Below the pieces are notes generated by a model. The model did no database searches, was not told the origin of the DNA, and saw only the letters and a program-made list of their open reading frames with translations. The position numbers and the translations under genes are program-made. From Dinoroseobacter sp965279125 (lineage in GTDB: Bacteria > Pseudomonadota > Alphaproteobacteria > Rhodobacterales > Rhodobacteraceae), in NCBI GenBank assembly GCA_965279125.1, contig CBDIHL010000043.1, forward strand, positions 1 through 64,000: a stretch of DNA of 64,000 nt, given 5' to 3'. Shown piece by piece: positions 33,673 through 41,786 of this stretch; the stretch's first letter is position 1, and every line of letters begins with the position of its first letter.

Positions 33673-33692
33673 GTCTCCCCAACACCGGAGAC
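33673..33692 (+). promoter_or_regulatory. Hairpin covering the pepN ribosome-binding site
   Basis: GTCTCC at 33673-33678 pairs with GGAGAC at 33687-33692, and the latter contains the GGAG Shine-Dalgarno for ATG 33699. With a six-base stem and an eight-base loop it could lower translation modestly. Confidence 0.35.
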
Positions 33693-33698
33693 CACACC

Positions 33699-36239
33699 AT
33701 GCGCGACGCCACCCCCCAAGCCATCCAGCTGACCGAGTATGCCGAGCCGCATCACTGGGTCGAGCATGTCCACCTTACCTTTGACCTCTCCGCTGATGCC
33801 ACCCGCGTCACCTCCAAAATCCAGTTCCGGGCCAACCCAAACAACCCCGGCCCCCTGACCCTCGACGGCGAGATGCTCACCCTGATCAGCGCCAAAATCG
33901 ACGGCCAACCCGTCACGCCCGAGATCACCACAACCGGCCTCACCCTCGACACCACCGCCGAGACCTTCCTCTGGGAAGCCGAGGTCGAGATAAATCCGCA
34001 AGCCAACACCGCCCTAGAAGGCCTCTATATGAGCAAAGGCATGTTCTGCACCCAGTGCGAGGCCGAGGGTTTCCGCAAGATTACCTACTACCCCGACCGC
34101 CCCGACGTGATGGCCCCGTTCACCGTCTGGATCAACGGCACCCCGCCCGTCCTGCTGTCGAACGGCAACCTCACCGCGTCGGGCCCCGGTTTCGCCGAAT
34201 GGCACGACCCGTGGCCCAAGCCCGCCTATCTGTTCGCGCTCGTCGCGGGCGATCTGGTCTCCTTTGACGACGAGTTCACGACCCAGTCAGGCCGCGACGT
34301 CGCGCTGAAAATCTGGGTCCGCCCCGGCGATCAGGACAAATGCGCCTACGCCATGGATGCGCTCAAACGCTCGATGCGCTGGGACGAGACGGAGTACGGG
34401 CGCGAGTACGATCTCAACCTGTTCCAGATCGTCGCTGTGGACGACTTCAACATGGGCGCGATGGAGAATAAAGGGCTGAACATCTTCAACTCCAAATACG
34501 TGCTCGCGTCCCCTGAGACCGCCACCGACCGCGATTTTGCGCTCATCGAGGGCATCATCGCGCACGAGTATTTCCACAACTGGACCGGCAACCGCATCAC
34601 CTGTCGCGACTGGTTCCAGCTGTGCCTCAAGGAAGGCCTGACCGTCTACCGCGACCAGCAATTCTCAGGCGACGAACGCTCCCACGCGGTCCAACGCATC
34701 GAGGACGTATTGCAACTGCGCGCGCGGCAATTCCGCGAAGATGCTGGCCCGCTCGCCCACCCGGTCCGCCCCGCCGAGTATGTCGAGATCAACAATTTCT
34801 ACACCGCAACCGTCTACGAAAAAGGCGCCGAGGTCATCGGCATGCTCCGCACCCTCATCGGCGCGGAGGCCTACCGCAAAGGCTGCGATCTCTACTTCGC
34901 GCGCCACGACGGCCAAGCCTGCACCATCGAGCAATGGTTGCAGGTGTTCGAGGACACGACCGGGCGCGATCTGGCCCAGTTCAAGCGCTGGTACACCCAA
35001 CCCGGCACGCCGCGCGTCTCGGTGGACGAGACCTATGAGGACGGCACCCTCACCCTGACCTTCACCCAGAGCAATCCCAAAGCCCCCGAGGACAGCCCGC
35101 AGGTGATCCCGCTGGCCTTCGGCCTGCTGGCCCAAGACGGAACCGAGACGCATCCGACCCAAGTCGTTGAGATCACGCAAACCACCCAATCCATCAAGAT
35201 CGACGGCCTCACCGCCAAACCCATCGCGTCCCTCAACCGCGGCTTCTCCGCCCCCATCCTGCTCGACCGTGAGACAGACGCCGCGACCCGCGCAATCCTG
35301 CTCGCCCATGACACCGACCCGTTCAACCGCTGGGAAGCCGGGCGCGCGCTCGCCAAAGAGGCCCTGCTCGACACGCTGACCAAAAGCGCGCTAACGCCTC
35401 CAGCCCTGCTGGAGGGGCTGCGCGCCGTTGTCACCGACGAGAGGCTAGATCCCGCCTTCCGCGCCCTCGCCCTCGGGCTGCCCAGCGAGGATGATCTGGC
35501 CGCAACCCTGCACGAGAGCGGCCATGTGCCCGACCCCTCCGCGATCCACGCCGCGCGCGAGGCCCTCGCAGACGACATCGCCAAGGCGCTCGAAGCCGAG
35601 CTCACAACGCTCTACGACACCTATACCACCCCCGGCCCCTACAGCCCCGATGCTGGGGCCGCCGGAAAACGCAGCCTGCGCGCCGCCGCCCTCGGCTACC
35701 TGACCAAGCGCGACAAAGGTGCACGCGCTAAAGCCCTGTTCGAGAGCGCGAACAATATGACCGAAAGCCTCGCCGCCCTCGGGACGCTGATCTCTATCGG
35801 CGAAGGCAACGATCAGGTCGCAGCCTTCTACGAGCGCTGGCAGGCCGACCCATTGGTGATGGACAAATGGTTCATGCTGCAAATCCTGCGCGCCAAGCCC
35901 ACCGAGGCGGTTCAGGCCACGCAAACCCTCACCCAGCACGCAGATTTCGACTGGAAGAACCCCAACCGGTTCCGCAGCGTGCTCGGTGCACTCATACAAA
36001 GCCCCGCCGGGTTCCACGATCCGTCCGGGGCGGGCTACGCACTTCTGGCCGATTGGCTGCTGAAGCTCGACCCCCTCAACCCTCAAACCGCCGCGCGCAT
36101 GTCCACCGCGTTCGAGACATGGCGCCGCTACGATGCGGACCGCCAGCAGCTGATGACGGCCCAGCTGGACCGCATGCTCGCGACGCCAAATCTCAGCCGG
36201 GACCTCACGGAGATGGCCAGCCGGATGCGCGGCGCATGA
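33699..36239 (+). CDS. pepN: Aminopeptidase N (M1 family)
   Basis: This is an 846-residue cytoplasmic zinc aminopeptidase of the bacterial PepN type. GAMEN is at residues 253-257 and the zinc motif HEYFHNW starts at His289, with the third ligand Glu in KEGLTVYRDQQFSGDE. It removes N-terminal residues from peptides. ATG at 33699 is supported by GGAG 8 bases upstream. The next gene starts within its stop codon (ATGA), so a short membrane protein is coupled to it. Confidence 0.97.
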   Translation: MRDATPQAIQLTEYAEPHHWVEHVHLTFDLSADATRVTSKIQFRANPNNPGPLTLDGEMLTLISAKIDGQPVTPEITTTGLTLDTTAETFLWEAEVEINPQANTALEGLYMSKGMFCTQCEAEGFRKITYYPDRPDVMAPFTVWINGTPPVLLSNGNLTASGPGFAEWHDPWPKPAYLFALVAGDLVSFDDEFTTQSGRDVALKIWVRPGDQDKCAYAMDALKRSMRWDETEYGREYDLNLFQIVAVDDFNMGAMENKGLNIFNSKYVLASPETATDRDFALIEGIIAHEYFHNWTGNRITCRDWFQLCLKEGLTVYRDQQFSGDERSHAVQRIEDVLQLRARQFREDAGPLAHPVRPAEYVEINNFYTATVYEKGAEVIGMLRTLIGAEAYRKGCDLYFARHDGQACTIEQWLQVFEDTTGRDLAQFKRWYTQPGTPRVSVDETYEDGTLTLTFTQSNPKAPEDSPQVIPLAFGLLAQDGTETHPTQVVEITQTTQSIKIDGLTAKPIASLNRGFSAPILLDRETDAATRAILLAHDTDPFNRWEAGRALAKEALLDTLTKSALTPPALLEGLRAVVTDERLDPAFRALALGLPSEDDLAATLHESGHVPDPSAIHAAREALADDIAKALEAELTTLYDTYTTPGPYSPDAGAAGKRSLRAAALGYLTKRDKGARAKALFESANNMTESLAALGTLISIGEGNDQVAAFYERWQADPLVMDKWFMLQILRAKPTEAVQATQTLTQHADFDWKNPNRFRSVLGALIQSPAGFHDPSGAGYALLADWLLKLDPLNPQTAARMSTAFETWRRYDADRQQLMTAQLDRMLATPNLSRDLTEMASRMRGA

Positions 36240-36673
36240 GCACGCACAACCCCCTCACCCACAGCCGCTCGGCTCGCACGCGGGGAGCTTACATCGCGCT
36301 TGGTCTCTCAATCCTCGTGTGGTTCGCCTTGGGGGCGATCCAGGCGCATTGGATCCTGCTCGCGCTGTTCATCATCCCACCCAGCCTTGTGGCGTGGGAT
36401 CTGATGAAAAACGACACTGCACATCTTGAGCTGACCGACAGCCACCTGATCTATGGCATCGGGCGCGATCTGGATCGGGTGCCGATCAACCGCATCGAAG
36501 TGATCCGGCTTAACCGTCGCCTCGATTTCTCATGGCGGGTGACGATGCGCCTGACCGATGGCACCAAACTGCGCATTCCACCGCCCTGCGTACCGCCGAT
36601 GCAGGCGTTTGAGACAGCACTCGAGACACGCGAGATCCGCATCGACCGCATCCTGTTTGCCTTCGCGGGCTAG
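36236..36673 (+). CDS. Small membrane protein with PH-like C-terminal region
   Basis: This 145-residue protein has two TM helices (about residues 18-58: AYIALGLSILVWFALGAIQ and WILLALFIIPPSLVAWDLM). The soluble beta-rich tail reads HLELTDSHLIYGIGRDLDRVPINRIEVI, then VTMRLTDGTKLRIPPP. It shares this layout with the gene at 36996. The pattern is like bacterial PH-like (bPH) domains. It overlaps pepN by 4 bases. The function is unknown. Confidence 0.7.
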   Translation: MSTHNPLTHSRSARTRGAYIALGLSILVWFALGAIQAHWILLALFIIPPSLVAWDLMKNDTAHLELTDSHLIYGIGRDLDRVPINRIEVIRLNRRLDFSWRVTMRLTDGTKLRIPPPCVPPMQAFETALETREIRIDRILFAFAG

Positions 36674-36746
36674 GCGGGAACACGCCCCAAGGCGCGGACT
36701 TCAAGCCCTCGAAATCATCCGCCAAACCTTTCCAGAACCTTAACAC

Positions 36747-36845
36747 GCCTAACAATATTAGAGAAAACCGCGCCAAACCACACGATGCAGTAGCGCTGCC
36801 TAAAAACAGCCACCAAATCTAGCCCCTTCCCTAACATTATTAGGG
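36747..36845. repeat. Paired palindromes, locus C
   Basis: CTAACAATATTAG is at 36749-36761 and CCCTAACATTATTAGGG at 36829-36845, with CTAA starts 82 bases apart, almost the same as at locus A. The spacer holds CCAAACCACACGATG and GCCACCAAATCTAG. The pair lies in the 322-base gap between two related membrane-protein genes on the plus strand. The rest of that gap (36846-36995) is C-rich and shows nothing coding. Confidence 0.7.
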
Positions 36846-36995
36846 ACCCCCCAAAATCAGCCCTCTCCCCAACACCAAAACCCACCGCCTCAATCCGCCA
36901 ACAAACGCCGCGCGCGGCCCCAAAACCCTCCTAATTTCCGCCACACTCCAAGGCCACCTTAAGCGCATCTCAAACGCACATGTCAGGCTGCCACC

Positions 36996-37418
36996 ATGAC
37001 CGTCCGTCCGTTCAAATATACCCGCGTTGCGCGCAACTCTGCCGCTTGGGGCGCGCTCGCGATCCTGATCTGCCTGCTGGCTGCGGGGGTCCACGGGCTT
37101 GGTCCATGGTGGGTGGCCGCAAGCTGGGGGGGCGTTGCGCTGATCACCGCCATTCACCTGCTGCGCAGCCCCGTGACGCGGCTGAAAATCGACCAATCCG
37201 GCCTGACCACCCGGCAAGGGCGCCGCAAGGCCCAGCACTTCGCCCATGACGACATCTACTCGCTGGAGCATTTCAGCGAGGGGGCGGGCAAACCCGGCTT
37301 CCTGCAAGTGGTGCTGACAAACGGCCAGCGCGAGGCCCTGACCCTGCTCCACCTGCCAAAGGTCGAAGTGCTAGAGCGCGCCGCCAAAGCCCACGGCCTG
37401 CCTTTCGCGGTGTACTAG
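36996..37418 (+). CDS. Small membrane protein, paralogue of the gene at 36236
   Basis: This 140-residue protein has two TM helices near the N-terminus (SAAWGALAILICLLAAGVHG and WWVAASWGGVALITAIHLL). A tail reads VTRLKIDQSGLTTRQGRRKAQHFAHDDIYSLEHF and LQVVLTNGQREALTLLHLP. The order of features and the strand pattern match the gene at 36236, so the two are probably an old duplication separated by the locus C repeats. A PH-like fold is inferred. The function is unknown. Confidence 0.65.
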   Translation: MTVRPFKYTRVARNSAAWGALAILICLLAAGVHGLGPWWVAASWGGVALITAIHLLRSPVTRLKIDQSGLTTRQGRRKAQHFAHDDIYSLEHFSEGAGKPGFLQVVLTNGQREALTLLHLPKVEVLERAAKAHGLPFAVY

Positions 37419-37449
37419 ACAGGCGCAAACCGCGCGATAAGCTGCCCGC

Positions 37450-37929
37450 ATGGCGCACCCAATCAAACGTATCCTCTTGGTCCTCGCAGGCCTCACAGCC
37501 CTCGCGATCACCATCATGATCGGCCTCGCGATCACCGCCACAACGCTTGCCAGTTGCACAGTCAAAGCCGCCGACCAGCGCGCGCTGCTGCAAGCAGAGC
37601 TGCCCGAGGTCTCGCTCGCATCAGCGCAAATTGAGGCCTTCTCCTGCGAGGGATTTCAAGACCTCAGCATCAGCGCCGAGCTGAGCCTGACCAGCGAAGA
37701 CACCGCCCGGACCATCGCGGCGCTCGATCAGACCTACCGCACACCGCAAGACCACCCCCTCGTCGCCGAGGCGCAAAAGCGGCGCGAACAAACCCGTCTG
37801 CCGGATGCCACACGTCTGCGCTACACGCTGCCCGGAACAGGGGTGCTGCACACCCGCACTATCAGGCTCGACGTGCCCGATGATCAAACGCAGCCCACGC
37901 ATCTCGCGTTCGGAGGCTGGCAGTTCTGA
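37450..37929 (+). CDS. Hypothetical membrane-anchored protein
   Basis: This 159-residue protein has a single N-terminal TM helix or uncleaved signal (IKRILLVLAGLTALAITIMIGLAI). The extracytoplasmic domain has two cysteines (SCTVKAAD and FSCEGF) that could form a disulfide. The C-terminal part is beta-rich (RLRYTLPGTGVLHTRTIRLDV). It is convergent with the transglycosylase gene, with 15 bases between stops. I do not recognise a family. Confidence 0.6.
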   Translation: MAHPIKRILLVLAGLTALAITIMIGLAITATTLASCTVKAADQRALLQAELPEVSLASAQIEAFSCEGFQDLSISAELSLTSEDTARTIAALDQTYRTPQDHPLVAEAQKRREQTRLPDATRLRYTLPGTGVLHTRTIRLDVPDDQTQPTHLAFGGWQF

Positions 37930-37944
37930 CCCTTGAAAAAGCGC

Positions 37945-38583
37945 TTATAAGATCCCGAACAGCCCACCGCGCTCGGGCACAGCACAATAGCTCTGCTGCG
38001 ACACCCATTCGATCATATCCGTCCGCTTGGCACGCGAGTGAAACGGCCCCCAGTCAGCCGCCACGCCGCGCATTCCCGCGCTCACGACACCGTCCCGCGC
38101 CACCGTATGCGCCATGATCCGCACGCCGCAGCGCAAGTTCGCCACGCCGTCCTTCAACGCAGCCCCACTGCCCACCTCGCACTTATACCCCCGCGCAGTC
38201 GCAGGCGCGATCTGCACCAAGCCAAACCACAAGCCCCCGCCGCCGACGGCCTCCTCGTTCCAGGTGCTCTCATGCTTGGCCAGCGCCGAGATCATGCCGG
38301 TCCAGAACAACGCGCGCTCTTCAGGATCACTCTCAGGATAGTCCGGGCACCACGTGGCAATATCCCCCGGCACGATGTCGAGCAATGCCGCACCATGGGT
38401 GTCCAAAGCCTCCAAGGTCGCTTGCGTCCAAAGTGCCCCGTCATCCACATGGTCCCACCGCATCGCAGGGCCCTCGGATGCCGCATCGCGCGACGACACC
38501 GCCCCCGCGCACCCAGCAAGAACACCGACCAACACAAGCGGGGCCACAACCCGCCGGGCCGCCTTCGAAACACCAACAACCAT
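37945..38583 (-). CDS. Lytic transglycosylase-like lipoprotein
   Basis: This 212-residue exported lipoprotein has a signal ending in the lipobox VGVLAGC. The SLT-like core shows the catalytic glutamate in LAKHESTWN and the pocket segment LWFGLVQIAPATARGYKC. Four or more cysteines occur in the mature part. It should cleave peptidoglycan glycan strands in the periplasm. ATG at 38583 has GGAG 8 bases upstream, and a longer frame starts at 38616. The region 38584-39051 downstream of the divergent start carries no gene that I trust. Confidence 0.82.
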   Translation of the reverse strand: MVVGVSKAARRVVAPLVLVGVLAGCAGAVSSRDAASEGPAMRWDHVDDGALWTQATLEALDTHGAALLDIVPGDIATWCPDYPESDPEERALFWTGMISALAKHESTWNEEAVGGGGLWFGLVQIAPATARGYKCEVGSGAALKDGVANLRCGVRIMAHTVARDGVVSAGMRGVAADWGPFHSRAKRTDMIEWVSQQSYCAVPERGGLFGIL

Positions 38584-38698
38584 ACTTAAAACTCCGGGAT
38601 CAAAACTGGCGGGCACATGCGCCCAAGCGCGCGCCTTGGCAAGTCAGCCGACGAGCCGAAGCCCCAATCCGGCAAAACCCCGCCGAGAGCTGGCCTAG

Positions 38699-39051
38699 GG
38701 CCAGGACCCATTAACCCTGCCCCCTCGGCGCAAAATCCGCGAAATCTCAGGGGGTGCAGGCGAAACAGGCATCGTCGATGACGATGCCTCGCCGGAACGG
38801 GCGCAGCCCATACTTGGTCGATGAAGGTAAGGGTGGTTCCCTTTTCAAATCGGCCAAGCCGCTGAGATGAAGCGGATTTGGCGTCCCGTCGCCCGGCAGT
38901 GTATGACCTTGCGCGAGAGGGTCGGATTTGACGGATTTTCCGCCTGACTTCAGAATAATCGCTTGAAATAGAACCACTATTCCTGCGCGCTCATTCCTTG
39001 TCAGACAAAAAATCTGTCAAACCGAGGGGGCAAGATGAATGGGTCCTGACC
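38699..39051. mobile_element. MITE-like element with ~40-base imperfect inverted ends, flanked by CTAG
   Basis: The left end (from 38690) and the right end read backwards (from 39061) agree over about 39 positions with few mismatches. Shared blocks are TAGGG, CAGGACCCATT and TGCCCCCTCGG. Both outer borders carry CTAG (38695-38698 and 39052-39055), which suits an IS5-group target duplication. The 353-base interior encodes no transposase. A 76-codon frame at 38747-38977 has no support. The right border supplies the stop codon of the neighbouring gene. Confidence 0.7.
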
Positions 39052-39534
39052 CTAGGGCCAGAACTCTTCATAAAGCAGCACGCCCTGTCGCGGCACCGCC
39101 AAGCGCGCCTGCAAAGCCTCAAAATGATCGCCCAGAATCCCCTGCAACCAATGGCGCACTGGCGCGACATCATCCCAGGCCAGCCCCACGGCAAAGTAGC
39201 GCCGCCCGCGCCCATCCTGGGTCAGGCACAACACCGCATTGCCCGTAATTCCATCCGAAATCTCGCCCAAATCTTCGTCCCGGCACGTGGCATTGCGCAT
39301 CGGCTCGGCCCTTTGCGAAGGGGGTAACTCAGCATCCGCGCCAAACACCGCAATCACATCGCCGGTGGCCAGCCCGTCCCAGATCGACTGCGCGGCGGCA
39401 ATCACATCGCGGCTCTGGCGCTCCAGCGCGCGCTTCTCGACGACCCATGCCAGCGGGACAAGCACCAAAGCCGCCGCAAGAACCGGCGCAAACGCCCGCC
39501 AAACACCGCCCGCTATGCGCTTGCGCAAACCCAC
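39052..39534 (-). CDS. Hypothetical membrane-anchored protein, possibly truncated by the adjacent element
   Basis: This 160-residue protein has one N-terminal TM helix (FAPVLAAALVLVPLAWVVEKR) followed by an extracytoplasmic domain with cysteines in NATCRDEDLG and AVLCLTQDG. The stop codon TAG is part of the CTAG border of the MITE-like element, so the C-terminus (LLYEEFWP) may be an artefact of the insertion. I do not recognise a family. Confidence 0.6.
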   Translation of the reverse strand: MGLRKRIAGGVWRAFAPVLAAALVLVPLAWVVEKRALERQSRDVIAAAQSIWDGLATGDVIAVFGADAELPPSQRAEPMRNATCRDEDLGEISDGITGNAVLCLTQDGRGRRYFAVGLAWDDVAPVRHWLQGILGDHFEALQARLAVPRQGVLLYEEFWP

Positions 39535-39595
39535 TCAACACATCCTCCCACGCCCCCATCCTGCAAAGGCCCGCGCGGGGTGCAAGACCTTTCCC

Positions 39596-39618
39596 TTCAG
39601 GGTTCCTTAAATACTCAA
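39596..39618 (+). repeat. Dispersed intergenic repeat (TTCAGGGTTCC...ATACTCAA), copy 4
   Basis: This copy lies between the divergent gene at 39534 and gatB, about 75 bases before the gatB start. Its position ahead of a start argues against the family being only a transcript-end signal. Confidence 0.6.
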
Positions 39619-39693
39619 AACAGGCGCAACGCTTGCCACGCCCCAAAGCCTCTCCTAGAACGCATCGACCACATTCCGCCGGAGGCCACCGCC

Positions 39694-41208
39694 ATGCTCG
39701 ATCTGACCTATCCCACCCCCGCCCCCAAACTGATCAACGGGGCGACCGGCGATTGGGAGCTGGTGATCGGGCTAGAGGTCCACGCCCAAGTCTCGACCCG
39801 CGCGAAACTGTTCTCGGGTGCCTCAACCCTGTTCGGGGCCGAGCCCAATTCCAACGTCGCCTTCGTAGATGCAGGCATGCCCGGAATGCTGCCGGTGATT
39901 AACGAGGAATGCGTGGCCCAAGCCGTGCGCACCGGCCTTGGCCTGAGGGCCGAGATCAACCTGCGCAGTGCGTTTGACCGCAAGAACTACTTCTACCCCG
40001 ACCTGCCCCAAGGCTACCAGATCAGCCAGCTTTACCACCCCATCGTGGGCGAAGGCGAAGTGCTGGTCGAGCTTGGCGATGGCACAGCAAGAACCGTGCG
40101 GATCGAGCGTATTCACCTCGAACAAGACGCCGGCAAAAGCATCCACGACATGGACCCCAACATGTCCTTCGTCGACCTCAACCGCACCGGGGTCGCGCTG
40201 ATGGAGATCGTCAGCCGCCCCGACATCCGCGGGCCCGAGGAAGCCGCCGCCTACGTCGTCAAGCTGCGCCAGATCATGCGTTACTTGGGCACCTGCGACG
40301 GCAACATGCAAAACGGCAACCTGCGCGCCGATGTGAACGTGTCGGTCTGCCGTCCCGGGGATTACGAAAAATACCAGGCGAGCCAGGATTTCAGCCATCT
40401 CGGCACCCGCTGCGAGATCAAGAACATGAACTCGATGCGCTTCATCCAGGCCGCGATCGAGATCGAGGCCAAGCGCCAAATCGCCATCCTCGAAGACGGG
40501 GGCAGCGTCACCCAGGAAACCCGCCTCTACGATCCCGACCGCAACGAGACCCGCTCGATGCGCTCCAAGGAGGAAGCCCACGACTACCGCTACTTCCCCG
40601 ATCCCGACCTGCTGCCTTTGGAGATCGAGCAAAGCTTCGTCGACGATCTGGCCAAGGCCCTGCCCGAGCTCCCAGACGCCAAGAAAACCCGCTTCATGAC
40701 CGAGTTCGGCCTGTCGGACTACGATGCCAGCGTGCTGACCGCCGACACCGCCGATGCCGCGTTCTTCGAGGCCGCAGCCCAAGGGCGCGATGGCAAGCTG
40801 GCGGCCAACTGGGTGATCAACGAGCTGTTCGGTCGCCTCAAGAAAGACGACAAAGGGATCGAGGACAGCCCCGTGTCGCCCGCGCAACTGGGCGGGATCG
40901 TGGCGCTGATCTCGGCTGAGACCATCTCCGGCAAGATCGCCAAGGACCTGTTCGAGATCGTCTATACCGAAGGCGGCGACCCCGAGGCCATCGTCGAAGC
41001 ACGCGGGATGAAACAGGTCACCGATACGGGCGCCATCGAGGCCGCGGTCGACGAGATCATCGCGGCCAACCCCGCGCAGGTCGAGAAGGCCAAACAAAAC
41101 CCCAAGCTTGCAGGCTGGTTCGTGGGCCAAGTGATGAAGGCAACCGGGGGCAAGGCAAACCCGAAAGCAGTCAACGAGATCGTGGCCCAAAAGCTCGCCG
41201 AAACGTAG
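39694..41208 (+). CDS. gatB: Aspartyl/glutamyl-tRNA amidotransferase subunit B
   Basis: This 504-residue subunit of GatCAB converts Glu-tRNA(Gln) and Asp-tRNA(Asn) to the amidated forms. Conserved segments are WELVIGLEVHAQVSTRAKLFSGAS, KNYFYPDLPQGYQISQ, EQDAGKSIHDMDP and RSKEEAHDYRYFPDPDLLPL, and the C-terminal YqeY-like tail ends the protein. ATG at 39694 has GGAGG 8 bases upstream. gatA and gatC are not adjacent. Confidence 0.98.
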   Translation: MLDLTYPTPAPKLINGATGDWELVIGLEVHAQVSTRAKLFSGASTLFGAEPNSNVAFVDAGMPGMLPVINEECVAQAVRTGLGLRAEINLRSAFDRKNYFYPDLPQGYQISQLYHPIVGEGEVLVELGDGTARTVRIERIHLEQDAGKSIHDMDPNMSFVDLNRTGVALMEIVSRPDIRGPEEAAAYVVKLRQIMRYLGTCDGNMQNGNLRADVNVSVCRPGDYEKYQASQDFSHLGTRCEIKNMNSMRFIQAAIEIEAKRQIAILEDGGSVTQETRLYDPDRNETRSMRSKEEAHDYRYFPDPDLLPLEIEQSFVDDLAKALPELPDAKKTRFMTEFGLSDYDASVLTADTADAAFFEAAAQGRDGKLAANWVINELFGRLKKDDKGIEDSPVSPAQLGGIVALISAETISGKIAKDLFEIVYTEGGDPEAIVEARGMKQVTDTGAIEAAVDEIIAANPAQVEKAKQNPKLAGWFVGQVMKATGGKANPKAVNEIVAQKLAET

Positions 41209-41245
41209 GGCGGGGGCCTCCCCGCCTAACCCAGCAACACCCGTA

Positions 41246-41267
41246 GGGTGGGTGATCTCGCCCACCC
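41246..41267 (+). terminator. Hairpin downstream of gatB
   Basis: GGGTGGG at 41246-41252 pairs with CCCACCC at 41261-41267 around an eight-base loop. There is no T-run, so it may act with Rho or only protect the mRNA end. Confidence 0.45.
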
Positions 41268-41319
41268 CGCACCGCCCCGTTAACGCTTTGGCAACCAAGC
41301 TCGGGGCATCGTCCCGGGT

Positions 41320-41541
41320 ATGGCTCCATCGAATACGATCACGATCCACAATGAACGCCTAAAACTCTTCGCGGGCTTCCTGAATGCGCTCGGCCTGGGC
41401 CTGATCGGTTTCGCAATCTTGCGCCCAGCGACCGAGGCAATCACCCTAATCGGACCCTCCGCATGGCTCTGGAGCGTCGCAGGGCTGGCTTTTCACGCCC
41501 TCGCCCACTATCTTTTGGGTTATATGAAAGAGGACAAATGA
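41320..41541 (+). CDS. Small two-helix membrane protein
   Basis: This 73-residue protein has two TM helices (LFAGFLNALGLGLIGFAIL and AWLWSVAGLAFHALAHYLLG) and a short charged end MKEDK. Its stop (TGA at 41539-41541) is one base before the next small gene, so the two are probably cotranslated. The family is unknown, and similar small proteins are frequent in Rhodobacterales. Confidence 0.7.
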   Translation: MAPSNTITIHNERLKLFAGFLNALGLGLIGFAILRPATEAITLIGPSAWLWSVAGLAFHALAHYLLGYMKEDK

Positions 41542-41542
41542 C

Positions 41543-41665
41543 ATGACGTTTGAAATCTGGTTTCCCTTCGCAGCCCTCGCCATCGCCGGGCTCGGTGTTC
41601 TCTATTTCCGCAACGAGAGCCGCAAGATCGACCGCATGCGCCAAAAAGACGAGCCCGCCGAATAG
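41543..41665 (+). CDS. Very small single-helix membrane protein
   Basis: This 40-residue frame has an N-terminal TM helix (TFEIWFPFAALAIAGLGVLYF) followed by a charged tail RNESRKIDRMRQKDEPAE. AGAGGA lies about 8 bases before ATG 41543. Tight linkage to the preceding 73-residue membrane protein supports it as real. The function is unknown. Confidence 0.65.
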   Translation: MTFEIWFPFAALAIAGLGVLYFRNESRKIDRMRQKDEPAE

Positions 41666-41786
41666 CCAAGACGCGCACCCGTCGGACGGGGGGTCTCCCC
41701 GCCATCGCCACCCCAAAAACCACCGCCAAGACTTGCCCCACCGCCCTGCCTCGCCTACCGTCGCCGCCTAACCCCGAGGGCGGCCC

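Noticed and set aside
38747..38977. A 76-codon frame in the MITE-like element
   Set aside because: It lies within the inverted-repeat element, has no domain, no good ribosome site, and does not resemble a transposase.
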